Notes under the pieces: model-generated
Database searches by the model: none
What the model was told of the DNA's origin: nothing
Seen by the model: the letters and a program-made list of their open reading frames with translations, nothing else
Program-made: the position numbers and the translations under genes
NCBI RefSeq assembly: GCF_051014445.1
Contig: NC_135141.1
Coordinates: 186,001-250,000, forward strand
Source: Colletes latitarsis
Taxonomy: Eukaryota > Arthropoda > Insecta > Hymenoptera > Colletidae
DNA: 64,000 nt
Direction of reading: 5' to 3'
Part shown: positions 21,672 through 36,799 of the stretch, piece after piece
How positions within the stretch are numbered: the stretch's first letter is position 1
How the letters are laid out: each line of letters opens with the position of its first letter

Positions 21672-24600
21672 GGCGATTTATACAGTCGATATCGCCGATT
21701 TTTACAAAAGGTAAGTTTTAACATTTAAGTAAACAAAGCCTCTGTAAGTTTTATTTTCCATACTTCAAAAGTAAAAATAAATGCATGAAAAAAGAAAAAA
21801 ACGTTCTTGACAAGTCCTATAAAATACTTGAGTTCAGTTTGTTCATAATTCATCGGTAAAAGAATCTAACTCTATAACAATCCGATACACAAGATATAAA
21901 GTCAGTTTCTCCTTTCATTATTAGATGCGTTGACATTATTTAATTTTATAAATTATGATGATAAGTATGATGATTTTACAGAAAGAGTTTATTTTTAATA
22001 TTAAAGATTTCCTATATAAAGACAAGAAGGATATTTTTACCAATATCTATCTATCTATCTTAATATTCTTCACCCACTTGGCCCACTTACTTTAACGAGT
22101 CTGAGTAAATCATCAGTACTATCAGTACTATCATTTATTAATAAAAATAATAGTTGGATAACATAGAACTTAATATTATTAGTCACACCACTAATAAAAT
22201 GAATCTGCGATTCCATATCCAAAGATATAGTATAAGCTAGAAAATTCAGATTATTCAAGTTACTTCTGTCACTCGTCAAATTTTTTATGAAATTCTATGC
22301 TAATTCATGCTCTTTAAAATATAATTATAATCTACTGGGACTTTTAGTTAACTTATGTTTTAATAAATCAATAATCAAAGTATCTATAATTAATATTAAA
22401 ATCAAATAAGAGTAGTCGAAATAGTATTAATATTTACTATCAGTCTCTGATATTTAAATTTTATTAAATATTTTAAATCTGTTATCACCTTGTTCAAATA
22501 ATTTATTACTAGCTTTGATAAAATAGATTTTGGGATGGATTTTTTAAGAATGGAATAAAAGGAATTCAGTTGTGAATTTTTATGAGGAATAAAGGGATAT
22601 TATTATACTATCAACATGTATATCGTTCTTTAACTTGTCCATTTAGATATTTATATACTTGTATAAATATAAACCCACACTAAAATCATGTAAATATCTA
22701 AATCATTTTTAAATCTATGATTTGGAAAATTTTAGGGACTTGGAACTTATTCATCTTTTATCTTACAGTTTTATCACACTTTAGAAGATAAAAATCATAA
22801 TAATAATAATTTAATTTATTTTGCATAAAAACAGTCCTCTTCGTGCCTTTATATTTTCATTTTCTATGACCAAAAATTCGAAATTCGTTTCATTTTTACA
22901 AAAAAAGTGATTGGGATGTCCCCCAATCACTTATAAGTATCATTTGTCGATTATCTTAAATATCTTATTATATTTTTTCTATACTAAATTTTCAAACCTC
23001 TTTACCTTGATATCTTCTTTTTCATGTAATTTGAATACTTTTCTAAAGTAATCTTTTGTAAAATGTTCTGTTAATCTAAATTATCTAATAAATCTATATC
23101 AGAATTAGTTAATTCTGTTGTAAGATAAGTGAAAAATCAATGAAGACGAAGTTGCCAATATCAATTAAGTCAACTACTTTTGGTAATACATTTGGTTAAA
23201 CATTCTTTCTTATTTTTTATCTCTGAATTTCGAGATTACACAGATTAAAAAAATTTGTCTCTCTTTATTATTGTATCTATTTTTTCAGAGGGTAAATAGG
23301 TTCGTCATCCCCTTCTTCATTTGGCTTATCTTCATTTTCTTTCTTTCTTTCTCTATTTGAAATTTGAAAAGTCTATCCTTCTTTTATTAACTTAACCCAG
23401 ACCTAACCAGACCACAATTCATCTTTCATATATTACTTCTAAATTCTTTCTTATTAATACTTTTCTGTATTAAAAAGTAAGTAGTCTTTCATGTGATGCT
23501 TATTCAACATTCTTACTACAGCTTGGTGTTGTTGTTGTTTCTTTTTTTTACCAAGAATAAAGTTATTTAAGAAGTTTATGCAGAAAATTTCACGTGAAAA
23601 ATTTATTTTCTTAGAAAAGTACAACGTAGAACTACTATATATGATATGTTGTTTGTTTATAAAATCATCAATAACTACGTATAAATATGGAATTATTCTA
23701 TATTCTAACATTTTTCAATAATTGTATTAACCATATATCCAAGCTAACCAGTTTAGCCAGCATATGGACTTCTTTAACAGTTCTCCGTATTCCTTCAAAT
23801 AGCATGTCATTAGTGTTGTACGCACTGCATCTCATATTATACGCAATTAATGTGACTTTTATACATATTATGCAACTGTATTATATCAACAAAGGGTGTA
23901 GAAACCCGTAAATAAATAAATAAATAAAGAAGTATTAAAAAGAGGGTAACGTGGAACTTGAAATGATTTTTTAGTTATTTTCTTTGGATATTAAAGTAGA
24001 TTTCATTGGATGTAAGAGTAGATGTAATTGGACAGTTAAGTATTTTTTATTATACTGTTAAAGCAATGTGTTTTAAGGGGAGGAGGTTTAAACACCTCGC
24101 CTAACCTAACCTCGTCCGGATCTCGAGGGAAGGAACGCTGGGCAAATGGAAAATAATCGGTGCAAGTTGAATTTATTTTCGCTTAGTCGCCTTATACGAT
24201 TAAGCCGTTTATTTCTTCTTAAATTTTACTCTTAATTACAATAGATAGAAGAAAATAATTTTCTAATTTGTTGATGGCGACTTCGTTAAAAAGTAATTAT
24301 TCCGTCGGTAAAATGCGCAAGATTTCGGGGGTAAAATGATTGTAATTGACCCCCGCAACCGCAAATAATTTTTCCAAAACGATTTGAATTGAATTTGTTT
24401 TCCCGTCGAACAACCGTTTTCACACCTTCTCGAATTTTTTTCTAGAAAGTGGGTAGGATTTCTGGGGTATGTCTAGTCACCAAAAATGATTGTAATTGAC
24501 CCCCACAGCTAACAATATTTTTTTCAGAACGATTTGAAATATTTTAATTTCGTCGAAAAATTTCACACCTTCTCGAATTTTTTTCTAGAAAGTGGGTAGG

Positions 24601-25326
24601 ATTTCGAGGGTATGTGTCATTTGGTCACAATTACCAAAAATGATTGTAATTGACCCCCGCAACCGAAAATAATTTTTCCAAAACGATTTGAATTGAATTT
24701 TTTGTTTCTCTGTCACCTAATTAGATTTTCGGTAAGGAATTTTTTTCTCGAAAATGCGTAGGATCTCGGGGGTATGTGTAATGACCAAAAATTATTGCAA
24801 TTTACCCTCACAACCGAAAATAATTTTTTTAGAACGATTTGAAAAATTTTTTACCTCTTGTTTTGTAGTTGTTCCTTCCGATCCATAGGATTTAAAAGAT
24901 TTATGAAAAATCTTTTAAATGTTTCATATAAATCTTGGCAAGAATTAAATTTTCTGTAAAAAAAAATTAAATAAATTTGTTCTCTGCCTTCTCTAGAAAA
25001 GAAAAAATTAAATGAGATGAAATCTTATACATTACATGCTTACTTAAATCGCATTGAAAACGAATACCACAAATGTTTCAGAATAATCTGCAAAATGGTC
25101 TCACTCGCAAAGGGTTAATTGAGAAATAAATGTTTGGTAATTGAAAACAGGTAAGCAGGTTATTAACCAGCTGTTTTTTTCGCTAAGACAAATTGAAAAC
25201 TCGGTTCTAACAAGGAAAAGTTGGAATGGTACCCGGTTTTGGGTTAGGTTTTACTTTAAGATATGTATTATTAAAGTTATTACAGGTACTATTTTCCGAA
25301 ATAGAACTATATTCTATTCACCACTA

Positions 25327-25423
25327 ATCAGCGTGGCCGTGAGTGATAAGGTGTTTGCCTGCAAGTTCGAGCTTCTTCTTTTGCTCTGCAGATTCGAACC
25401 CTGGTAGAAGAAATCTTTTTTTT
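25327..25423 (+). ncRNA. tRNA-like block, copy 4
   Basis: Both promoter boxes and the T-run are unchanged. Confidence 0.55.
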
Positions 25424-27554
25424 ATTTTTTCAATCATATTTTCGTACAATCAAGTACACATAACATGTGACATTATATTTTTGTATGCCCTTCGAATATT
25501 TCTTTTTTTTTAAGTTGAATTTAACCAAAATTACATTTATAACATAATATGTTATTTTCAATGTACGAAGTACATGAATCTGAAAAATGATGGTACTTTT
25601 CGTAAAAACAGTCAAAACATAAAAATTTCAAGCACCACGTGCATCTAACGAAAGTTCTGTTTTCACAGAAATTACAGAAATTATTTTCTATTTAATGATG
25701 ATGATGGTGGAATGGAATGACCGCTTCATTTACATTGATAAAATGTGAACGATTTTCGGATAGTCGTACCTCGTACTTTTTACCTTATACTTGAGGTAAA
25801 AAGGGGTATAACCGGGTAAAACAGTTTTATGACATTACCTGCTAACTCATGTTACTGTTCTGATGAAAATGAAACGCTATGTTTTGTATTCGACTATGTC
25901 CTTTTAAAATTTTTAATCCAACCCATACTTTGTATTAAACTGGTAAACGGGATCACTTTTCTTTTGTGGTTTAAACGGTTTGGTGGTGCACGTTATTAAT
26001 TTTGATGGATCGATACAATTATTTTTTTATGCAAAGTTAAGCCAAATCAAACTAGTTAATATATATTTAGTTCGTCATAACAAATTGATAATTATACGGT
26101 TATCTAAAAACATATCGAGGAAAATCATTATTAATTAATTTCTGCAACTATTAATTCTACTACTAAGTTTTGTTTATGTTATAAAAATAAGATAATAACT
26201 CTTCTTATTGAAAAATCCCACAGCGTGCACGATACTGGCAAAGAGTGGATTCTCATTTTAATTTATTAATTTTCAATCTTAAACTATTGATTTTGAAAAA
26301 TCGTATTAATAATATACATATGTTACGCTCACATATAAGAATAATAATAAGAAAAAAATTTCTTTTTTTTTTCAATAATTAAAATATGATCAGGGGGTTT
26401 TAAAACCCATTTATTTTCGTAAAATAAATTTTACAAAATTTCTTTTTCAAACTACTTACGTACTTTGCTTATGTGCGCCTACATCGTCATGTGCGTCGGA
26501 AAGTAAAAATGCCTGGGCAGTCAGTCGAGAATCTCGACTCGAGATTCCAAATCGTATGCCGTTGACGGGAGGTCGGATTTCAGTTGTTAAGAGCGAGAAG
26601 GCAAATGTGAGCCTTTCTCTCTCGACTCTCACGAGGCGGTCCGAAATTACTTCGGGCAGCGTCAGTTTGCCTTTGTCGACTTTCCGAAACATTACGAGCT
26701 CACGTACGCGTGAGAGAGCACACTATGCCTTCGGTGCACTTCTGGCACCTCTGATTTCAGACACTTCCTCTAAACCAATCAAAAAACTTTTCGAACAAAA
26801 GTTACACAGAAATGACAACACTTGACAAGAAATTGCAATAGTAGAAATTAGCAAAACAGTTTTTATTCAACAAAAAATCAAGGTCGTTTCAATTTTTTTT
26901 TAACAAAAATATATAATTTTAAATATATAATCGATTTGTTTGTTGTATCTTTGTATTCTCTTTAAAAAAAAAGTGTAAGAGGTCTTAGGTCGAAAATTGA
27001 CTGGAATTCTTTAGAAGCTATGATTTTTCTTCCGAATTCCCATTCACGCGACACACTGTCTCCGCTCCGCCGCCCCCGGAGGAGGATTAAACTTCATTAA
27101 ATAAACGAAATACAGTTTGAAACCCTCCTATAACACGGTAGATCGGTTCCTATAAAATGCCGTGTTGTCTGAAACCGTGTTATATGAGACCTAACCCAGA
27201 GCCAGTTCACTCGAAAAGGGAGGGGAGTTATGGTCCGAAAACTTATTAAAAACGAATATTTTTTTTTAATTCAATGACAGAATTTACCACACAGTATTTG
27301 TTTAAATAAGTAATATATTTAACATAACAGGAAATAATTAAATAAATATGAATGAGCGCAAGCAGGCTGTTGCAGCTCGTAATGCAAATCAAAACGTAAC
27401 ATACGAGAAACGTCGCGAGAAGGCGTCCCCAAGACGAAAGAAACAAAACCGTCAACGATGTGAATGACGCGCATCTCAACGACCCATTTTATATCAAACA
27501 CATATAGATCGCTTTCTCACATTCTACATAAGCAATTTAATTTTTCTATGTATA

Positions 27555-28770
27555 CAGGGTGTTCGACCACCCCTGGGAAAAATTTTAATGGGAGATTCTA
27601 GAGGCCAAAATAAGACGAAAATCAAGAATACCAATTTGTTGATGGAGGCTTCGTTAAAACGTTATTAACAATTAAATTAAAAAATTTCAAATCGTTTTGG
27701 AAAAATTATTTTCGGTTGCCAATTCGGGGGTCAAGTACAATCATTTTTTATGAATACACATATCCCCGACAATCCTACCCTCCTTCGAGAAAAAAAGTTC
27801 GGGTAGGTGGTGAAATTTCTCGGCGAAAAAAAAAATTTTTCAAATCGTTCTAAAAAAATTATTTCCGATTGCAAGGGTCGATTATAATCATTTTTTATGA
27901 ATAGATATACCCCGGAAATCCTACCCAGTTTGGAGAAAAAAATTCGAGAAGGTGTGAAATTTTTCAACAAAATTAAAAAATTTTAAATCGTTCTAAAAAA
28001 ATTATTTCTGATTGCAGGGACCAATTATAATAATTTTTGGTCGATAGACATACCCTCGAAATCGTAACCATTTTCGAGAAAAAAATTCCTTACCGAAAAT
28101 ATAATTTCAGGCGAAAAATGCTTCCCGTAAATTTTATGTTTGAATCTTTAAAACACCATAACTTCTGAACGGATTGGACGATTTTAATGTTAAAAAAGCC
28201 AAACGCCGCGTATTTTAGTGTAGAATATGTAACAATTGTAAAAATATTGGAAAGGTTGTTCCTTGGCCCCGTAATGTTAGAAAACCCCCATAAAAATGGT
28301 CCAATTTTCAACTTAGATAGCCATAACTCCTATAATAGTGAATATATTTCAATGAAACTTTTTTCTCAAGTAGAGCCCATAGGTACCTACAAAAAAGTAT
28401 TAAACAACTTTTCTGTAGGACGTCAAGCGAAATTATTAAAAATCAAAAACGAATTTTTAAGAAAAATCAACAGGGGATAGGTAGGTAGGTAGGTAGGTGC
28501 CTAAATTTTGTCGGCGAAATTGAAAAGTTTCAAATCGTTCTGGAAAAATTATTTTCGGTTGCGGAGGTAAATTATAATCATTTTCGGTGAATAGACATAC
28601 TCCCGAAATCTTACCCACTTTCGAGAAAAAATTCAGTATTGGCGGAACTTTAAACGTTAATAACTTTTTAACGAAGCCACCATCAACAAATTGGTATTCT
28701 TGATTTTCGTCTTATTTTGGCCTCTAGAATCTCCCATTAATATTTTTCCCAAGGGTGGCCGAACACCCTT
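27555..28770 (+). mobile_element. MITE-like transposon, copy 4
   Basis: Inverted repeats lie at 27555-27669 and 28656-28770. Confidence 0.85.
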
Positions 28771-29115
28771 ATATATATGTATGTATGTATGTATGTATAA
28801 CAGAAAACAAAAAAACAAAAAAACACAAAAAATATTATTTTAATTTAACGCAACCTTAATTTAATAAATTATAATTTCTAATAATATATTTTTTCATGTA
28901 AAGCCACTATATTTCTTTCATTGTTCTTTCGCGTCATTACTTTAAGGTAATTTAGGTTTTAAATATGTTAAGCAAAAATCATGTTATCCAGTGCTGTACA
29001 AAGTTTTATGTTTTCGCAATTTTCTTATCGTGTTAGAGCGAAAGCGTGTTATAGGGGATATGATGCCGTGTTGTAGGGGACAAGCATCCCTGTATAGGGA
29101 AATTCTCTTTTACAA

Positions 29116-29361
29116 ATGTCGACGGAATCCCGACGTAACACCTGTATCCACGAGTTGTTATTAATGAAGTTGAAGGTAGACGATCAACCAAGATTCACAC
29201 GTAACCAGTCTTCCGAATTCAAGGACACTTCAATTTGGCGACAAGCATGGGATGCTGCTCACGAAATACACGAAACTTTCGTCGTGAGAGTAGCACGTGA
29301 AATTTACTTACATAACCTAAATCGAGCACGTACTCTACCTCACTTACGGGCACGAATGTAA
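29116..29361 (+). CDS. Unrecognised 81-codon frame, copy 4, with a private change
   Basis: C to T at 29357 turns the last residue from Thr to Met; this is the only coding difference of this frame among the eight copies. The stop codon is kept. Confidence 0.3.
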   Translation: MSTESRRNTCIHELLLMKLKVDDQPRFTRNQSSEFKDTSIWRQAWDAAHEIHETFVVRVAREIYLHNLNRARTLPHLRARM

Positions 29362-32300
29362 GGCGATTTATACAGTCGATATCGCCGATTTTTACAAAAG
29401 GTAAGTTTTAACATTTAAGTAAACAAAGCCTCTGTAAGTTTTATTTTCCATACTTCAAAAGTAAAAATAAATGCATGAAAAAAGAAAAAAACGTTCTTGA
29501 CAAGTCCTATAAAATACTTGAGTTCAGTTTGTTCATAATTCATCGGTAAAAGAATCTAACTCTATAACAATCCGATACACAAGATATAAAGTCAGTTTCT
29601 CCTTTCATTATTAGATGCGTTGACTTTAATTTTATAAATTATGATGATAAGTATGATGATTTTACAGAAAGAGTTTATTTTTAATATTAAAGATTTCCTA
29701 TATAAAGACAAGAAGGATATTTTTACCAATATCTATCTATCTATCTTAATATTCTTCACCCACTTGGCCCACTTACTTTAACGAGTCTGAGTAAATCATC
29801 AGTACTATCAGTACTATCATTTATTAATAAAAATAATAGTTGGATAACATAGAACTTAATATTATTAGTCACACCACTAATAAAATGAATCTGCGATTCC
29901 ATATCCAAAGATATAGTATAAGCTAGAAAATTCAGATTATTCAAGTTACTTCTATCACTCGTCAAATTTTTTATGAAATTCTATGCTAATTCATGCTCTT
30001 TAAAATATAATTATAATCTACTGGGACTTTTAGTTAACTTATGTTTTAATGAATCAATAATCAAAGTATCTATAATTAATATTAAAATCAAATAAGAGTA
30101 GTCGAAATAGTATTAATATTTACTATCAGTCTCTGATATTTAAATTTTATTAAATATTTTAAATCTGTTATCACCTTGTTCAAATAATTTATTACTAGCT
30201 TTGATAAAATAGATTTTGGGATGGATTTTTTAAGAATGGAATAAAAGGAATTCAGTTGTGAATTTTTATGAGGAATAAAGGGATATTATTATACTATCAA
30301 CATGTATATCGTTCTTTAACTTGCCCATTTAGATATTTATATACTTGTATAAATATAAACCCACACTAAAATCATGTAAATATCTAAATCATTTTTAAAT
30401 CTATGATTTGGAAAATTTTAGGGACTTGGAACTTAATTAATCTTTTATCTTACAGTTTTATCACACTTTAGAAGATAAAAATCATAATAATAATTTAATT
30501 TATTTTGCATAAAAACAGTCCTCTTCGTGCCTTTATATTTTCATTTTCTATGACCAAAAATTCGAAATTCGTTTCATTTTTACAAAAAAAGTGATTGGGA
30601 TGTCCCCCAATCACTTATAAGTATCATTTGTCGATTATCTTAAATATCTTATTATATTTTTTCTATACTAAATTTTCAAACCTCTTTACCTTGATATCTT
30701 CTTTTTCATGTAATTTGAATACTTTTCTAAAGTAATCTTTTGTAAAATGTTCTGTTAATCTAAATTATCTAATAAATCTATATCAGAATTAGTTAATTCT
30801 GTTGTAAGATAAGTGAAAAATCAATGAAGACGAAGTTGCCAATATCAATTAAGTCAACTACTTTTGGTAATACATTTGGTTAAACATTCTTTCTTATTTT
30901 TTATCTCTGAATTTCGAGATTACACAGATTAAAAAAATTTGTCTCTCTTTATTATTGTATCTATTTTTTCAGAGGGTAAATAGGTTCGTCATCCCCTTCT
31001 TCATTTGGCTTATCTTCATTTTCTTTCTTTCTTTCTCTATTTGAAATTTGAAAAGTCTATCCTTCTTTTATTAACTTAACCCAGACCTAACCAGACCACA
31101 ATTCATCTTTCATATATTACTTCTAAATTCTTTCTTATTAATACTTTTCTGTATTAAAAAGTAAGTAGTCTTTCATGTGATGCTTATTCAACATTCTTAC
31201 TACAGCTTGGTGTTGTTGTTGTTTCTTTTTTTTACCAAGAATAAAGTTATTTAAGAAGTTTATGCAGAAAATTTCACGTGAAAAATTTATTTTCTTAGAA
31301 AAGTACAACGTAGAACTACTATATATGATATGTTGTTTGTTTATAAAATCATCAATAACTACGTATAAATATGGAATTATTCTATATTCTAACATTTTTC
31401 AATAATTGTATTAACCATATATCCAAGCTAACCAGTTTAGCCAGCATATGGACTTCTTTAACAGTTCTCCGTATTCCTTCAAATAGCATGTCATTAGTGT
31501 TGTACGCACTGCATCTCATATTATACGCAATTAATGTGACTTTTATACATATTATGCAACTGTATTATATCAACAAAGGGTGTAGAAACCCGTAAATAAA
31601 TAAATAAATAAAGAAGTATTAAAAAGAGGGTAACGTGGAACTTGAAATGATTTTTTAGTTATTTTCTTTGGATATTAAAGTAGATTTCATTGGATGTAAG
31701 AGTAGATGTAATTGGACAGTTAAGTATTTTTTATTATACTGTTAAAGCAATGTGTTTTAAGGGGAGGAGGTTTAAACACCTCGCCTAACCTAACCTCGTC
31801 CGGATCTCGAGGGAAGGAACGCTGGGCAAATGGAAAATAATCGGTGCAAGTTGAATTTATTTTCGCTTAGTCGCCTTATACGATTAAGCCGTTTATTTCT
31901 TCTTAAATTTTACTCTTAATTACAATAGATAGAAGAAAATAATTTTCTAATTTGTTGATGGCGACTTCGTTAAAAAGTAATTATTCCGTCGGTAAAATGC
32001 GCAAGATTTCGGGGGTAAAATGATTGTAATTGACCCCCGCAACCGCAAATAATTTTTCCAAAACGATTTGAATTGAATTTGTTTTCCCGTCGAACAACCG
32101 TTTTCACACCTTCTCGAATTTTTTTCTAGAAAGTGGGTAGGATTTCTGGGGTATGTCTAGTCACCAAAAATGATTGTAATTGACCCCCACAGCTAACAAT
32201 ATTTTTTTCAGAACGATTTGAAATATTTTAATTTCGTCGAAAAATTTCACACCTTCTCGAATTTTTTTCTAGAAAGTGGGTAGGATTTCGAGGGTATGTG

Positions 32301-33010
32301 TCATTTGGTCACAATTACCAAAAATGATTGTAATTGACCCCCGCAACCGAAAATAATTTTTCCAAAACGATTTGAATTGAATTTTTTGTTTCTCTGTCAC
32401 CTAATTAGATTTTCGGTAAGGAATTTTTTTCTCGAAAATGCGTAGGATCTCGGGGGTATGTGTAATGACCAAAAATTATTGCAATTTACCCTCACAACCG
32501 AAAATAATTTTTTTAGAACGATTTGAAAAATTTTTTACCTCTTGTTTTGTAGTTGTTCCTTCCGATCCATAGGATTTAAAAGATTTATGAAAAATCTTTT
32601 AAATGTTTCATATAAATCTTGGCAAGAATTAAATTTTCTGTAAAAAAAAATTAAATAAATTTGTTCTCTGCCTTCTCTAGAAAAGAAAAAATTAAATGAG
32701 ATGAAATCTTATACATTACATGCTTACTTAAATCGCATTGAAAACGAATACCACAAATGTTTCAGAATAATCTGCAAAATGGTCTCACTCGCAAAGGGTT
32801 AATTGAGAAATAAATGTTTGGTAATTGAAAACAGGTAAGCAGGTTATTAACCAGCTGTTTTTTTCGCTAAGACAAATTGAAAACTCGGTTCTAACAAGGA
32901 AAAGTTGGAATGGTACCCGGTTTTGGGTTAGGTTTTACTTTAAGATATGTATTATTAAAGTTATTACAGGTACTATTTTCCGAAATAGAACTATATTCTA
33001 TTCACCACTA

Positions 33011-33107
33011 ATCAGCGTGGCCGTGAGTGATAAGGTGTTTGCCTGCAAGTTCGAGCTTCTTCTTTTGCTCTGCAGATTCGAACCCTGGTAGAAGAAATCT
33101 TTTTTTT
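33011..33107 (+). ncRNA. tRNA-like block, copy 5
   Basis: Both promoter boxes and the T-run are unchanged. Confidence 0.55.
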
Positions 33108-35238
33108 ATTTTTTCAATCATATTTTCGTACAATCAAGTACACATAACATGTGACATTATATTTTTGTATGCCCTTCGAATATTTCTTTTTTTTTAAGTT
33201 GAATTTAACCAAAATTACATTTATAACATAATATGTTATTTTCAATGTACGAAGTACATGAATCTGAAAAATGATGGTACTTTTCGTAAAAACAGTCAAA
33301 ACATAAAAATTTCAAGCACCACGTGCATCTAACGAAAGTTCTGTTTTCACAGAAATTACAGAAATTATTTTCTATTTAATGATGATGATGGTGGAATGGA
33401 ATGACCGCTTCATTTACATTGATAAAATGTGAACGATTTTCGGATAGTCGTACCTCGTACTTTTTACCTTATACTTGAGGTAAAAAGGGGTATAACCGGG
33501 TAAAACAGTTTTATGACATTACCTGCTAACTCATGTTACTGTTCTGATGAAAATGAAACGCTATGTTTTGTATTCGACTATGTCCTTTTAAAATTTTTAA
33601 TCCAACCCATACTTTGTATTAAACTGGTAAACGGGATCACTTTTCTTTTGTGGTTTAAACGGTTTGGTGGTGCACGTTATTAATTTTGATGGATCGATAC
33701 AATTATTTTTTTATGCAAAGTTAAGCCAAATCAAACTAGTTAATATATATTTAGTTCGTCATAACAAATTGATAATTATACGGTTATCTAAAAACATATC
33801 GAGGAAAATCATTATTAATTAATTTCTGCAACTATTAATTCTACTACTAAGTTTTGTTTATGTTATAAAAATAAGATAATAACTCTTCTTATTGAAAAAT
33901 CCCACAGCGTGCACGATACTGGCAAAGAGTGGATTCTCATTTTAATTTATTAATTTTCAATCTTAAACTATTGATTTTGAAAAATCGTATTAATAATATA
34001 CATATGTTACGCTCACATATAAGAATAATAATAAGAAAAAAATTTCTTTTTTTTTTCAATAATTAAAATATGATCAGGGGGTTTTAAAACCCATTTATTT
34101 TCGTAAAATAAATTTTACAAAATTTCTTTTTCAAACTACTTACGTACTTTGCTTATGTGCGCCTACATCGTCATGTGCGTCGGAAAGTAAAAATGCCTGG
34201 GCAGTCAGTCGAGAATCTCGACTCGAGATTCCAAATCGTATGCCGTTGACGGGAGGTCGGATTTCAGTTGTTAAGAGCGAGAAGGCAAATGTGAGCCTTT
34301 CTCTCTCGACTCTCACGAGGCGGTCCGAAATTACTTCGGGCAGCGTCAGTTTGCCTTTGTCGACTTTCCGAAACATTACGAGCTCACGTACGCGTGAGAG
34401 AGCACACTATGCCTTCGGTGCACTTCTGGCACCTCTGATTTCAGACACTTCCTCTAAACCAATCAAAAAACTTTTCGAACAAAAGTTACACAGAAATGAC
34501 AACACTTGACAAGAAATTGCAATAGTAGAAATTAGCAAAACAGTTTTTATTCAACAAAAAATCAAGGTCGTTTCAATTTTTTTTTAACAAAAATATATAA
34601 TTTTAAATATATAATCGATTTGTTTGTTGTATCTTTGTATTCTCTTTAAAAAAAAAGTGTAAGAGGTCTTAGGTCGAAAATTGACTGGAATTCTTTAGAA
34701 GCTATGATTTTTCTTCCGAATTCCCATTCACGCGACACACTGTCTCCGCTCCGCCGCCCCCGGAGGAGGATTAAACTTCATTAAATAAACGAAATACAGT
34801 TTGAAACCCTCCTATAACACGGTAGATCGGTTCCTATAAAATGCCGTGTTGTCTGAAACCGTGTTATATGAGACCTAACCCAGAGCCAGTTCACTCGAAA
34901 AGGGAGGGGAGTTATGGTCCGAAAACTTATTAAAAACGAATATTTTTTTTTAATTCAATGACAGAATTTACCACACAGTATTTGTTTAAATAAGTAATAT
35001 ATTTAACATAACAGGAAATAATTAAATAAATATGAATGAGCGCAAGCAGGCTGTTGCAGCTCGTAATGCAAATCAAAACGTAACATACGAGAAACGTCGC
35101 GAGAAGGCGTCCCCAAGACGAAAGAAACAAAACCGTCAACGATGTGAATGACGCGCATCTCAACGACCCATTTTATATCAAACACATATAGATCGCTTTC
35201 TCACATTCTACATAAGCAATTTAATTTTTCTATGTATA

Positions 35239-36454
35239 CAGGGTGTTCGACCACCCCTGGGAAAAATTTTAATGGGAGATTCTAGAGGCCAAAATAAGAC
35301 GAAAATCAAGAATACCAATTTGTTGATGGAGGCTTCGTTAAAACGTTATTAACAATTAAATTAAAAAATTTCAAATCGTTTTGGAAAAATTATTTTCGGT
35401 TGCCAATTCGGGGGTCAAGTACAATCATTTTTTATGAATACACATATCCCCGACAATCCTACCCTCCTTCGAGAAAAAAAGTTCGGGTAGGTGGTGAAAT
35501 TTCTCGGCGAAAAAAAAAATTTTTCAAATCGTTCTAAAAAAATTATTTCCGATTGCAAGGGTCGATTATAATCATTTTTTATGAATAGATATACCCCGGA
35601 AATCCTACCCAGTTTGGAGAAAAAAATTCGAGAAGGTGTGAAATTTTTCAACAAAATTAAAAAATTTTAAATCGTTCTAAAAAAATTATTTCTGATTGCA
35701 GGGACCAATTATAATAATTTTTGGTCGATAGACATACCCTCGAAATCGTAACCATTTTCGAGAAAAAAATTCCTTACCGAAAATATAATTTCAGGCGAAA
35801 AATGCTTCCCGTAAATTTTATGTTTGAATCTTTAAAACACCATAACTTCTGAACGGATTGGACGATTTTAATGTTAAAAAAGCCAAACGCCGCGTATTTT
35901 AGTGTAGAATATGTAACAATTGTAAAAATATTGGAAAGGTTGTTCCTTGGCCCCGTAATGTTAGAAAACCCCCATAAAAATGGTCCAATTTTCAACTTAG
36001 ATAGCCATAACTCCTATAATAGTGAATATATTTCAATGAAACTTTTTTCTCAAGTAGAGCCCATAGGTACCTACAAAAAAGTATTAAACAACTTTTCTGT
36101 AGGACGTCAAGCGAAATTATTAAAAATCAAAAACGAATTTTTAAGAAAAATCAACAGGGGATAGGTAGGTAGGTAGGTAGGTGCCTAAATTTTGTCGGCG
36201 AAATTGAAAAGTTTCAAATCGTTCTGGAAAAATTATTTTCGGTTGCGGAGGTAAATTATAATCATTTTCGGTGAATAGACATACTCCCGAAATCTTACCC
36301 ACTTTCGAGAAAAAATTCAGTATTGGCGGAACTTTAAACGTTAATAACTTTTTAACGAAGCCACCATCAACAAATTGGTATTCTTGATTTTCGTCTTATT
36401 TTGGCCTCTAGAATCTCCCATTAATATTTTTCCCAAGGGTGGCCGAACACCCTT
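35239..36454 (+). mobile_element. MITE-like transposon, copy 5
   Basis: Inverted repeats lie at 35239-35353 and 36340-36454. Confidence 0.85.
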
Positions 36455-36799
36455 ATATATATGTATGTATGTATGTATGTATAACAGAAAACAAAAAAAC
36501 AAAAAAACACAAAAAATATTATTTTAATTTAACGCAACCTTAATTTAATAAATTATAATTTCTAATAATATATTTTTTCATGTAAAGCCACTATATTTCT
36601 TTCATTGTTCTTTCGCGTCATTACTTTAAGGTAATTTAGGTTTTAAATATGTTAAGCAAAAATCATGTTATCCAGTGCTGTACAAAGTTTTATGTTTTCG
36701 CAATTTTCTTATCGTGTTAGAGCGAAAGCGTGTTATAGGGGATATGATGCCGTGTTGTAGGGGACAAGCATCCCTGTATAGGGAAATTCTCTTTTACAA

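Larger units (their letters stand above)
15405..23094 (+). repeat. Array unit, copy 3 (7690 bp)
   Basis: Sub-features fall at 16575-17164 (monomer fragment), 18770-19084 (GC island), 19658-19777 (39-codon frame) and 22905-22932 (hairpin). It matches copy 2 at unit position 3454 (T) but has the short two-octamer tract of copy 1. Confidence 0.95.
23095..30778 (+). repeat. Array unit, copy 4 (7684 bp)
   Basis: Sub-features fall at 24265-24854 (monomer fragment), 26460-26774 (GC island), 27348-27467 (39-codon frame) and 30589-30616 (hairpin). It is the first copy with the second form of the 3' segment: a 4-bp loss near 29624, substitutions at 29954, 30051 and 30324, a small rearrangement near 30435 and a 3-bp loss near 30487. 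It also has a private T at 29357. Confidence 0.95.
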
